From Erythroxylum novogranatense (taxonomy: Eukaryota > Streptophyta > Magnoliopsida > Malpighiales > Erythroxylaceae): a stretch of 64,000 bases of DNA. The notes beneath the pieces are model-generated. The model did not search any database and was not told the DNA's origin. It was given only the letters and a program-made list of their open reading frames with translations. The DNA lies in NCBI GenBank assembly GCA_029891385.1, contig CM057230.1, positions 31,699,402 to 31,763,401 on the forward strand, in the 5' to 3' direction. The translations under genes were made by a program, and so were the position numbers. Shown here piece by piece: positions 54,190 through 64,000 of this stretch; positions within the stretch are counted from its first letter, which is position 1, and each line of letters starts with the position of its first letter.

Positions 54190-54786
54190 ATGAATCCACT
54201 CACCCTGCTCTTGACTAATAACAAATTGAAAAACGAAGACAAATTTAATTAATGGAGACGTAACCTTGACATTGTTCTTCAATATGAACGTATTTCATGG
54301 GTGTTAACTGAAAATGAGCCTACACCTCCAAGTGGAGATTTAACTCCTGAGCAAGTCCAACAACATAAGCCTTGGTAGAATGCTGACAAGACTACTAAGT
54401 GTGATATTCTGGCTTCTGTCAGCGGCATGTTGGAAAAGAAAATTGCTTGTATGAAAACTGCTAGTGCAATGGTCCATCACCTACATGAGATGTTTGGTGT
54501 GAGGACTAGGTCTGCAAGAGTGAAAGCTATCCAAACCTTTCATAATCTCAGATAGAAACCTGGTGAACCGGTGTGGGATTACATGATGAAGGTAATCTCT
54601 GCGATCACTGAGGCTGAGATGCTTGGGGGGGATATGGATGCAGACACGCAGATGATTATGATCATCAATAGCTTAAACTCTTCTTTTCAGCAGTTTAAGT
54701 TGGACTATCAACTCAACAGCAAGGATTACACCTTGAGTGAGTTGGATGAATACCCTCCAGAATACGGAGGAGATATTGAATATTAA
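54190..54786 (+). pseudogene. E7 gag
   Basis: From an ATG at 54190: MNPLTLLLTNNKLKNEDKFN, LDIVLQYERISWVLTENEPT, then CDILASVSGMLEKKIACMKT, HHLHEMFGVRTRSARVKAIQ, PGEPVWDYMMKVISAITEAE and FQQFKLDYQLNSKDYTLSEL. This is the gag (UBN2-like) domain of Ty1/copia elements. In-frame stops occur near 54252, 54379 and 54555. Confidence 0.85.
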
Positions 54787-55072
54787 GGCTAATGGACCAG
54801 AAGCTAATGTAGCTTCTTCTTCTAAGCCCAAGGGTAAGGGCAAGGAAAAGAAGAAGGGTCTAATGAAAAAGAAGGCCCAAACAGGGGTTAAGGCCAAATC
54901 CATGAAAAAGAAGGCCAAAGAGAACATCAAAGGAAAGTGTTTCCACTATGATGAGATGGGCCACTGGAAAAGAAACTGTCCAGTCTACCTAGGGTCCCTC
55001 AAAAGCAAACAAGGTATGGGCTTCGTAAGTTTGTTAGGAACTAGAAATGTGACAGATTTATCTACTTCTTAG
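54737..55072 (+). pseudogene. E7 nucleocapsid (defective zinc knuckle)
   Basis: A Lys-rich stretch (KGKEKKKGLMKKK) precedes KCFHYDEMGHWKRNCP. In a working CX2CX4HX4C knuckle the second ligand is Cys; here it is Tyr, so zinc binding would be lost. A stop (TAG) at 55070-55072 separates it from protease. Confidence 0.85.
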
Positions 55073-55430
55073 ATATTAGATTCAGGAGCCACTAACCATG
55101 TTTGTAATTCTTTGCAGGGGTTCCAGCAAAGAAAAAGACTACCTAACGGCCAGTTTCAAGTCAAGATAGCAGATGGTTCCTATGTTTCAGCAGAATCAGT
55201 GGGAGTAGTTATCTTGGACTTTCCTAGTGGTCATAGGTTATATTTGGAGAATGTTTATTACATGCCAATGATTGTAAGGAACATGATTTCTATTTTTTGT
55301 CTAATAAAATCTAGTTATTCCTTATATTTTGAAAAGGTTGTTTCAATATATGAGAATAAGGATTTTATTTGTGATGCGATAACTAAACAGGGATTGTTTT
55401 TTATAGAACCTATGAAAGGCTCACTAAACA
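55073..55430 (+). pseudogene. E7 protease
   Basis: LDSGATNHVCN carries the DSGAT active site with the catalytic Asp intact, followed by VKIADGSYVSAESVGVVILD, YLENVYYMPMIVRNMISIFC and so on. The frame from 55112 continues into the GAG-pre-integrase region. Confidence 0.85.
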
Positions 55431-56450
55431 CCACAGAATTGATAAAATCAAAACAATCCAAAATCTCAAGCATTAATTCAAAGTATCTGTGGCACTTAAG
55501 AATGGGTCATATCAATCAGAAAAGACTTAACAGGCTAGTAAAGGATGAGATCCTTATGGGCTTGGATAGTGATCCATTACCCACCTGTGAATCTTGTATT
55601 GAAGGAAAAATGACCAAAGCCTCATTTCCTTCTAAAGGAAACAAATCTGAATCCACATTGGACCTGGTACATACTGATGTGTGTGGGCCCATGAATGTAC
55701 AAGCTAGAGGAGGTTATGAATATTTCATAATTTTTATAGATGATTACTCAAGACATGGCTATTTGTATTTGATGCATAAAAGAGTGAATCTTTTGAAAAG
55801 TTCAAAGAATTCAAAGTCAAGTCGAGAAGCAACTTGGAAAGCCATTAAAATAGCTTCGATCGGATCGAGGTGGTGAGTATTTATCCGGAGAGTTCAAGAA
55901 TATTTAATTGACAATGGAATTGTTTCCAATTTGTCGACTCCTCGTACACCTCAACAGAATGGTGTAGCAGAGGAGAAATAGAACTCTAATGGAAATGGTA
56001 AGATCAATGATGTCCTACGCTAGCCTTCGAATCGTTACGGGATATGCCATACAAACGGCAACATATCTTCTTAACTTTGCTCCGTCCAAATCGGTGCCTA
56101 AAATACCTAGGGAGTTGTGGACTGGCCGAGTGCCTTCATTGAGGCATTTGAGGACTTGGGGCTGCCCAGCCCATGTTCTAAAGCCTGAATCCACAAAGAT
56201 AGAACCAAGGTCAGAAGTATGTTTGTTTGTAGGATATCCTACGGGAACTCGAGGGTACTATTTTTATAGTCCTCATGATAAGAAGGTATTTGTGTTGACA
56301 AATGCAACCTTTTTAGAGGAAGAGTTTGTGAAAAATCACAAAGGAAGAAGTGAAGTAGTACTAAAGGAATTAGCTATTTCATCCAAACTAAGAGTTGTTT
56401 TGGATATGACAGAACAAGATGTCGAAATGGATTCAAGAGTTGAATCATAG
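55431..56450 (+). pseudogene. E7 integrase
   Basis: Zinc-binding HHCC: HLRMGHINQKRLNRL and CESCIEGK. Core: LDLVHTDVCGPM (first Asp), IIFIDDYSRHGYLYLMHK; frame is lost after about 55800; a later frame gives EYLIDNGIVSNL and TPRTPQQNGVAEEK with the family Glu, then a stop. Frame 55989-56450 holds the C-terminal part with LRTWGCPAHV, SEVCLFVGYPTGTRGYYFYS and VFVLTNATFLEE. Confidence 0.87.
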
Positions 56451-57258
56451 GTGCAACCTGAATATCAAGGTGTGCCTAGGCGTAGTGGGAGGGTTCTGAG
56501 ACAGCCAGATAGGTATCTGGATTTAGGAGAAGGCTTAATTGCCATCTCGGACCAAGAAGAAATAGATCCCATTACGTATACACAGGCTATTAATGATGTT
56601 GATGCAGGAAAATGGCTTAAGGCGATGGAATCAGAAATAGATTCTATGTATACTAATGAAGTCTGGGTCCTTGTAGATCTACCACCAGGTCTAAAAGCCA
56701 TAGGGTGTAAATGGATCTACAAAAGGAAAAGGGGATCGGATGGAAAGGTAGAGACCTTTAAAGCTAGATTGGTAGCTAAAGGCTATACTCAAAAGGAGGG
56801 TATAGACTATGAGGAGACTTTTTCTCCGGTTGCCATGCTTAAGTCCATCAGGATTCTTTTGGCCATAGCAGCCTATTTTGATTATGAAATATGGCAAATG
56901 GATGTCAAGACCGCATTTCTTAATGGGGATCTTGAGGAGACCATTTATATGGCCCAACCAGAAGGATTCATTGAGCCAGGTAATGAGCATAAAGTTTGCA
57001 AGTTGCAAAGGTCCATTTATGGACTTAAGCAAGCATCTAGGTCTTGGAACATTAGGTTTGATAAGGCTGTCAAAACCTATGGGTTCATTCAAAACCTAGA
57101 TGAGCCTTGTGTTTATAAAAGAATACAAGAAGGTAAGGTTACTTTCCTAATCCTGTATGTTAATGACATTATGCTCATTGGGAATGATGTGGGAATGTTA
57201 TCTGTGGTTAAGGGATGGCTGAATGAACAGTTTTCATTGAAGGATTTGGGAGAGGCTA
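56451..57258 (+). pseudogene. E7 reverse transcriptase, cut by E8
   Basis: Open from 56451 to the insertion: WLKAMESEIDSMYTNEVWVL, CKWIYKRKRGSDGKVETFKA, RLVAKGYTQKEGIDYEETFS, IWQMDVKTAFLNGDLEETIY, CKLQRSIYGLKQASRSWNIR and LYVNDIMLIGND. The catalytic YVDD is YVND (GAT to AAT), which alone would abolish activity. Frame is interrupted by E8 just after KDLGEA; the rest of RT and RNase H would lie beyond the right edge of the window. Confidence 0.92.
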
Positions 57259-58008
57259 TGTTGGGACCCGATCCGGGAACCGGATCCCAACCGAAAAATG
57301 AAAGACGGAACGAATCACAAAGAGGCGGAACGAATAAACGATTGATCACAAAGCGAAACAAATCATTAACGAATTGAAAGCCAACTTGGAAGCGAAGCAT
57401 ACAAACAAAGTCAAATCGAATTGGCTCGGAGACAAACCAAACAAACGATCACGAATCACAAATCGAATCGAAGCATTCGAACTGAAACACAAGTACCGAC
57501 ATCTGATAATATACTTTTAGGAGAAAGCGTCGCGTTGGAAACCTTGGACTAACCTTAATCCGAAATCGGTATAGTTTTTTTTTCCTTCTTTTCTCTCTTT
57601 TCTCATTCCTTAATCCAAATACATTCACATACAATCGCACTATCCATGTGCAATACCAGAACTCAATAGCCTTATCCAAATCTCAAACCACAATACCTTA
57701 TCATACTCATAATCATATACACATCCCATACGTAACTTAAATCAATACATAATTCCAGAATTCATACACCTTATGCTCATTACATACACAATTTCATAAA
57801 TCAAAGCTTTATACAAATCATAGTGGCATTTTCAAGCCTTATACATTACCCATAACCCTAAACCAAAGTACACAATACACAACAATTCTAGACTTCTCAG
57901 CAACCATTTAACTTACCAATAATACATTATAAACACATGCAAATAGAAATCTTCATTTTCTTTCACCCGATCTTCTTCTCATCACCTGTAGATGGGAATG
58001 AAGGGGGT

Positions 58009-58021
58009 GAGCTTATAGCTC
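58009..58021 (-). other. Conserved LTR hairpin (E8)
   Basis: GAGCT pairs with AGCTC around a 3-nt loop. It is followed on the minus strand by a pyrimidine tract and CAG (acceptor at 57987-57986). No donor was found downstream of the TATA box in LTR1, which may have lost that segment. Confidence 0.55.
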
Positions 58022-59225
58022 GTGGGTAATAGTTTATAACAAATATATAAGCAAAATCCTTGAAATTCTTTTTCTTTTTTGGTCTTAGAAAACATTTCTT
58101 TGAAATCTGTAAAGCACATTTTCAAAAGGTTCTTTTCTTTGCTGTAGCCAAAATCTCCATTTGCAAAACATATGATTTTTAGGCTTTCAGCCATAAACCC
58201 ATAAGTTTATAAAACATGAATGCATCAACTTGACAATTCATAGATGCAATGGCAATCACATAAGCAATGCACAACAACACATGGCCCGAGAGTTTCGTAA
58301 ACACGACGGATAAACCGAAGTTTATACCGTAAACTATCTGAGTCCGATTTCTCAAGAATCTCGTTGCCTCAAGCGGGCAGCCGGGAGAAGGCTATAACTA
58401 TACGTCGACGTGCACGTGACTATCCATCCTTAACTCTCTCGCCCACACAAAAGCATATAAGTAATGCTCAAGATCATTTATCAAAATGATATGCTTTCAT
58501 TTTCTTTCCTTCTTTCCATTGAAATCAAAATGCCATGGCACACTCCAATGGCATAACATTATATCATCAATAAACATATTCAATCTCAATTCAACAATGT
58601 AATCAAGTATGGATCAACATCAGAACAATGAATGCAAGTGATTTCTTTAAGACATAAATCAACGTATGCAGGTTCATAAAGCACATTATTCAAAATTTTT
58701 TTCATAAATCTTGTATTTTCTTAAAAACATTCCGAAAACATTTTCATAACTTATCAAATTTGTCGAAAATAACGAATTTAACACTTTACGCAATTTCTTA
58801 AATCCAAATCACGGAAATAAATTTCAAAATCCTTCTTCATTTCTCAATTCATTTTAAAACTCGTAACCCTTTTCCAAAAATATTCGGGAACAATAAAATT
58901 CAATACTTTCTCAATTTTTCAATCAATCTCCCAAATCATTTGAAGACAAGAAATTGGGCCTTTTTGTCATTTTTCGAAACTTCAGAAATTTTCTTAATTT
59001 ATCAAATATTTAAAACTTGTATAAATTCTTAAAACAGTTTCTAAAACCATTTCAAACGCCTTTCAAAAATTGTACTTTTCAACATTTAAATAAACCTTAT
59101 TTTCTAAACAATTTCAAGTGCATTTCGGAATCACACTCTTCTTCTCTCTTCTCTCTTCTCTCTTTTTCTCTTTTTTCTTTTCTGTTCAAGTGTCGTGCCT
59201 CACTTCATAAAAACAACAGCCCAAT

Positions 59226-59235
59226 CCTTTTTATA
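59226..59235 (-). promoter_or_regulatory. E8 LTR TATA box
   Basis: Minus-strand TATAAAAAGG, followed by a purine-rich leader (the complement of the CT-rich stretch at 59140-59180). Confidence 0.55.
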
Positions 59236-59449
59236 GTGCCATGTCATTTAATGAATGAGGAATGACCCATAAGCCCCTCCATTAAAGCCTATAAACTTAA
59301 CCTTTTAAGTAAACTTCCAAAATTGCCCCTTCATTGGTCTTTAAAACTGACATCTTGTCTGATTATTTCGATCAGGTAAATGAAGTCATTTGATAAAACT
59401 TTCTTCTAAAGAAATGTTCCTCTATGTATTACGAATCCATGGCTTCAAG

Positions 59450-60080
59450 AATCGGATCGATCGGAGCTCTATAGCTCAAGATATCTCCAAAATACTGAAG
59501 TTTGTTCTTCAGACCCGAGGCTGAACACTACACCTAACTTCCGACCCATATTTGGAAGTCTTAGAGGCTACATTGTCGATCGGCTCCTTCATAACATTTG
59601 TATCCCCATGTCTCTATTTTAATTCTCAAAAAGAATCAGCTGAATCCGAGCTCTAGCGATCGATATATCTCCAAAATGCTGAACACTGTTCAGCCATTAC
59701 AACACCGAGACTGAACACTACATCTAACTTTCGACCTATATTTGGAAGTCTTAGAGGCTCCATTGTCGATCTGCTCCTTCATAACTTTTGTAGCCTCATC
59801 TCTCTAGTTTAATTCTCAAAAAGAATCAGCTCAATCCGAGCTCTATCGATCAAGATATATCCAAAATACTGAACATTGTTCAGCCATTACAGAACTGAGA
59901 CTGAACACTACACTGAACTTCCGACCTGTATTTGAAAGTCTTGCAGGCTCAATTGTCGATTGGCTCCTTAATAACATTTATAGGTCTATGTCTCTAGTTT
60001 AATTTGCAAAAAGAATCAGATCGATCGGAGCTCTAGCGACCGATATAACTCCAAAATACTAAACACTGCTCATACCAGTT
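59450..60080 (-). repeat. ~190-bp tandem repeats, set 1 (E8 LTR1)
   Basis: About 3.5 copies with the phrase 'aagaatcag' at 59631, 59821 and 60011 (spacing exactly 190 bp) and an earlier partial copy near 59451. Each unit holds 'gctctagcgatcgatat', 'ctccaaaatactgaacact' and 'tttggaagtcttagaggct' type blocks. Confidence 0.85.
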
Positions 60081-60179
60081 TCAAGAAGGACTCAAAGGCA
60101 AGCTCGGATACTAAAGGGATCAAAAGTTTACACAAAGATGACTGATCGATAATTTCTCAACAGTACCAAAACTTGCAAA

Positions 60180-60840
60180 CATCATAACTTTTGATCCAGA
60201 ACTCCAAATTTGACAAACTCAGTGTCTATAGAAAGGTAAAAGAACCCTCTACAACTTCCTTTAAGGCCTTAAAAATCAGATCGACCTTTAATAAGTCAAA
60301 AACTCCACACAAACTGACGGATCAATCAGCTTCACACTAAACAACATCAGAACTTCTAACAATCATAACTTTCTATTCCCTTGTCCAATATTTTTGTGCC
60401 TTATATCAATGGAAAGATAAAAGCAAGCTCTACAATGTTCATGAAGAACTCCAAAGCAAATTCAACCTCTAGCTAAGTTAATTTTTCAATCGAAGTTTCT
60501 GCCCTAATAGCAATCACCTAAGCAATATCCAAATTTCACATTATCATATCTTTCAACTTCCACAACCAAGAATCGCATATCATACATCATTTTAAAGCTA
60601 TTCAAATTCTCTATAACTTTCATGTAACGATTTACTCCAATTCAAACCACATCAGTACGGAAATCACCTCAAAAGACAATATATACAATCCTACACTTAG
60701 AGCATTTTCTAAAACCAAGGCAAAATACACTTAACTTTGAAAGATCATAACTTTCAATCCCGATATCGAAAAATAGCATACTTTATGGCTACGAAAAGCT
60801 CTCAACATAAGCTACAAATTTCATGTAGATCATTTTCTCA
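60180..60840 (-). repeat. ~180-200-bp tandem repeats, set 2 (E8 LTR1)
   Basis: Four diverged copies beginning at about 60182, 60365, 60543 and 60747 with 'cataacttt', 'aatggaaag' and 'tacaa.ttcatg' blocks, homologous to set 2 of E4. Confidence 0.75.
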
Positions 60841-61135
60841 AAATCTGCCTAAATCAAAAGTCAACTCTTTACTCCAAAAAGTCAAACTTTCGAATTTTCT
60901 TCAAAATATAACACTTTCATTAATTATTTCTTACTTTCAACTTCCATTTAAATCATCTCATTCACCTAAACTTTCATAACCAAGACTAATCTTCAAGGTC
61001 ATCAAAACCAATAAATTCCTTTTCTCATCAATTTCCTCAAGGCGTAAAAACTTCTATAACATAATTCATATCCGAAAACACTCATTGAATTCATTTCATA
61101 TCTCTAATTTGCCACTTAAGGATCGGGGTCCAACA

Positions 61136-61802
61136 ATTCTCCCCCTCTTAAAAGAATTTCGTCCATGAAATTCCTACTAAGACATTATCAAGTATCACAA
61201 TCTCTTAACTAATCTCTCTCCAATAGATTATAATCAAAACCTTTTCTTATTGAATTTCCTTCTTATTGAGATATCCTTCACTTCTTGTATCTAATACCAC
61301 CAATTCCATGTCAACATTACTATACCCACAAATCAATGTTCCTTAACATATTTACATAAGTCAATGGTCCAATTCTTAATAACCTTAATATGAACAAATC
61401 ATCATTCAAAATCAACCTTTTGAACTTCTATACATATATATCTCTATCATTTATCTCATCTTTCAAGTATTCTGCTATTGCATCTCCTATATATTCGTAG
61501 TCAAATCATCCAAACTCATCATGAATTTCTAATCTTAAATTTCCATACACACAATCTTAAAATCAATCATACTCTTGACACTTAAATCAAATAGTCACTG
61601 TAATTCCTCGAATAATTTATGAACACTTATTCACATCAATACCCCAATCTCACTAATTCAATCATACTTCTTGTCATCAAAAGCAAACGATCGCTTAGCA
61701 CTTTCTCACAATCTCAATCTTATCCTTACAAACACTTATCGATTTCTTACTCATACACATACGCCCAAGTAAGATCATATTACTGGGCTCTGATACCACA
61801 AA
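61136..61802 (-). other. E8 internal region (667 bp, non-coding)
   Basis: Minus strand: PBS TGGTATCAGAGCCCA (61798-61784), AT-rich DNA without an ORF, PPT (minus strand of 'ctccccctcttaaaag', near 61139-61154) next to LTR1. Blocks such as 'tatctctatcatt' and 'catctttcaagtattc' are shared with the E4 interior. Confidence 0.85.
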
Positions 61803-64000
61803 TGTTGGGACCCGATCCGGGAATCGGATCCCAACCGAAAAATGAAAGACGGAACGAATCACAAAGAGGCGGAACGAATAAACGATTGATCACAAAGCGA
61901 AACAAATCATTAACGAATTGAAAGCCAACTTGGAAGCGAAGCATACAAACAAAGTCAAATCGAATTGGCTCGGAGACAAACCAAACAAACGATCACGAAT
62001 CACAAATCGAATCGAAGCATTCGAACTGAAACACAAGTACCGACATCCGATAATATACTTTTAGGAGAAAGCGTCGCGTTGGAAACCTTGGACTAACCTT
62101 AATCTGAAATCAGTATAGTTTTTTTTCTTCTTTTCTCTCTTTTCTCATTCCTTAATCCAAATACATTCACATACAATCGCACTATCCATGTGCAATACCA
62201 TAACTCAATAGCCTTATCCAAATCTCAAACCACAATACCTTATCATACTCATAATCATATACACATCCCATACGTAACTTACATCAATTCATAATTCCAG
62301 AATTCATACACCTTATGCTCATTACATACACAATTTCATAAATCAAAGCTTTATACAAATCATAGTGGCATTTTCAAGCCTTATACATTACCCATAACCC
62401 TAAACCAAAGTACACAATACACAACAATTCTAGACTTCTCAGCAACCATTTAACTTACCAATAATACATTATAAACACATGCAAATAGAAATCTTCATTT
62501 TCTTTCATCCGATCTTCTTCTCATCACCTGTGGATGGGAATGAAGGGGGTGAGTTTATAGCTCGTGGGTAATAGTTTATAACAAATATATAAGCAAAATC
62601 CTTGAAATTCTTTTTCTTTTCTGGTCTTAGAAAACATTTCTTTGAAATCCGTAAAGCACATTTTCAAAAGGTTCTTTTCCTTGCTGTAGCCAAAATCTCC
62701 ATTTGCAAAACATATGATTTTTAGGCTTTCAGCCATAAACCCATAAGTTTATAAAACATGAATGCATCAACTTGACAATTCATAGATGCAATGGTAATCA
62801 CATAAGCAATGCACAACAAAATATGGCTCGAGAGTTCCGTAAACACGACGGATAAACCGAAATTTATACCGTAAACTATCCGAGTTCGATTTCTCAAGGA
62901 TCTCGTTGCCTCAAGCGGGCAGCTGGGAGAAGGCTATAACTATACGTCGACGTGCACGTGACTATCCATCCGTAACTCTCTCGCCCACACAAAAGCATAT
63001 AAGCAATGCTCAAGATCATTTATCAAAATGATATGCTTCCATTTTCTTTTCTTCTTTCCATTCAAATCAAAATTCCATGGCACACTCCAATGGCATAACA
63101 TTATCACATCAATAAACATATTCAATCTCAATTCAACAATGTAATCGAGTATGGATCAACATCAGAACAATGAATGCAAGTGATTTCTTTAAGACATAAA
63201 TCAACGTATGCAGGTTCATAAAGCACATTATTCAATTTTTTTTTCATAAATCTTGTATTTTCTTAAAAACATTCCGAAAACATTTTCATAACTTATCAAA
63301 TTTGTCGAAAATAACGAATTTAACAATTTACGCAATTTCTTAAATCCAAATCACGGAAATAAATTTCAAAATCCTTCTTCATTTCTCAATTCATTTTAAA
63401 ACTCGTAACCCTTTTCCAAAAATATTCGGGAACAATAAAATTCAATACTTTCTCAATTTTTCAATCAATCTCCCAAATCATTTGAAGACAAGAAATTGGG
63501 CCTTTGTGTCATTTTGAAACTTGAAATTTTCTTAATTTATCAAACATTTAAAACTTGTATAAATTCTTAAAACAGTTTCTAAAACCATTTCAAACGCCTT
63601 TCGAAAATCGTACTTTTCAACATTTAAATAAACCTTATTTTCTAAACAATTTCAAGTGCATTTCAGAATCACACTTTGTCAAACATTTTTATAAATAAGT
63701 TTGGAAATCGTAAACTTTTAAACACTTTTATAAACAATGTCGAAATCATAATTTTTTTCAAATACTTTTTTATAAACATTAGACATTCGGAAATCGAAAT
63801 CTTCCAACCACTTTTATAAACAACATTTTTTAACTAATTTCGAAAGTATTCGAAAATCATAAATTTTCAAACAGTTGCATAAACCATTTTTTAGACAATT
63901 TCAAAGCATTTTTAGGAATCAAAACTTTCAAATATTTCCATAAACAATATTTTCTATACACTTCCGAATTTATGCGGAAATCACAAGTTTTCAAACTTTT
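61803..64000 (-). repeat. E8 right (5') LTR, truncated by window end
   Basis: Begins TGTTGGGACCCG at 61803. From about 63675 to the window end it consists of about six degenerate units of about 60-70 bp ('tttcaaacatttttataaaca' type followed by 'ttcggaaatcataaa'), of which LTR1 has only the first one or two. Confidence 0.88.

Larger units (their letters stand above)
50474..57258 (+). mobile_element. E7: Ty1/copia retrotransposon, interrupted by E8
   Basis: 5' LTR (50474 to about 52685), PBS at 52687, long leader with tandem repeats, then gag, zinc knuckle, protease, integrase and RT in Ty1/copia order (integrase before RT). It stops at 57258 where E8 is inserted; the remainder lies beyond the window. 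It carries many stops, a broken zinc knuckle and a mutated RT active site. It is inserted in E6. Confidence 0.9.
57259..61135 (-). repeat. E8 left (3') LTR
   Basis: It pairs with 61803 onward at very high similarity for about 1.87 kb, to near 59140/63675. There LTR2 contains additional repeat units that LTR1 lacks. It contains an acceptor-like site (57986-57987), hairpin (58009-58021), TATA box (59226-59235), tandem set 1 (59450-60080) and tandem set 2 (60180-60840). Confidence 0.92.
57259..64000 (-). mobile_element. E8: giant-LTR, pol-less retrotransposon (continues beyond window)
   Basis: LTR1 57259-61135 (3877 bp), interior 61136-61802 (667 bp), LTR2 from 61803 to beyond 64000. Orientation minus, because the PPT adjoins LTR1 and the PBS adjoins LTR2. 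No gag or pol. Same design as E4: LTR ends TGTTGGGACCCG and GGGGTCCAACA, same PPT phrase, blocks of shared interior. Left flank of the insertion is GGCTA (57254-57258); the right flank is outside. Confidence 0.88.

Overview
The window looks like heterochromatic, retrotransposon-packed nuclear DNA of a flowering plant, probably a eudicot. It is AT-rich. Every recognisable coding trace belongs to a transposable element, and I found no intact host gene, rRNA, tRNA or CRISPR array. Element names E1 to E8 are mine. Coordinates come from reading LTR termini, target-site duplications (TSDs), primer-binding sites (PBS) and polypurine tracts (PPT) by eye.

Layout. 1-6140: the 3' end of a + strand chromovirus-type Ty3/gypsy element (E1), with a decayed interior and a 3.06-kb 3' LTR. 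6141-6618: probable Athila-type LTR remnant. 6619-10349: old AT-rich DNA with a possible MULE (MuDR-like) N-terminal remnant near 10.0-10.3 kb. 10350-20591: complete minus-strand Tekay-type chromovirus (E2) with TSD ATTAT. 21307-40472: giant-LTR element E4 (LTRs 4.8 and 4.1 kb, only 584 bp between them, no pol). Its left LTR is split by E3 (21345-30969, TSD CGTAA), a minus-strand Tekay-type chromovirus that keeps most of gag-pol. About 41.6-46.2 kb: heavily decayed + strand Tat/Ogre-lineage Ty3/gypsy (E5), followed by an antisense intron-containing ORF remnant. 46314-48845: 5'-truncated RTE-type LINE, minus strand. 48866-50473: 3' LTR and tail of a minus-strand SIRE-like Ty1/copia element (E6), interrupted by a Ty1/copia element (E7, 50474-57258). 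E7 is itself interrupted in its reverse transcriptase by a second giant-LTR, pol-less element (E8, 57259 to beyond 64000).

How the parts work together. E2 and E3 carry gag, protease, RT, RNase H, integrase and a chromodomain tail, and could have been autonomous sources. E4 and E8 keep only LTRs, PBS, PPT and a few hundred internal bases, so they must have moved using proteins supplied in trans. E1-E4 and E8 share LTR architecture: a TATA box, a pyrimidine/purine-rich leader, strong 5' splice donors (no donor found in E8), a small hairpin with compensatory changes, then a pyrimidine tract and CAG acceptor. This suggests a previously unremarked intron lying entirely inside the LTR. Other notable signals are CpG-centred palindrome arrays in several LTRs, an LTR that has absorbed its own PBS, U3 regions built from roughly 180-200-bp tandem units, and a recurrent CAG/CTG-linked difference between paired LTRs that may be an assembly artefact.
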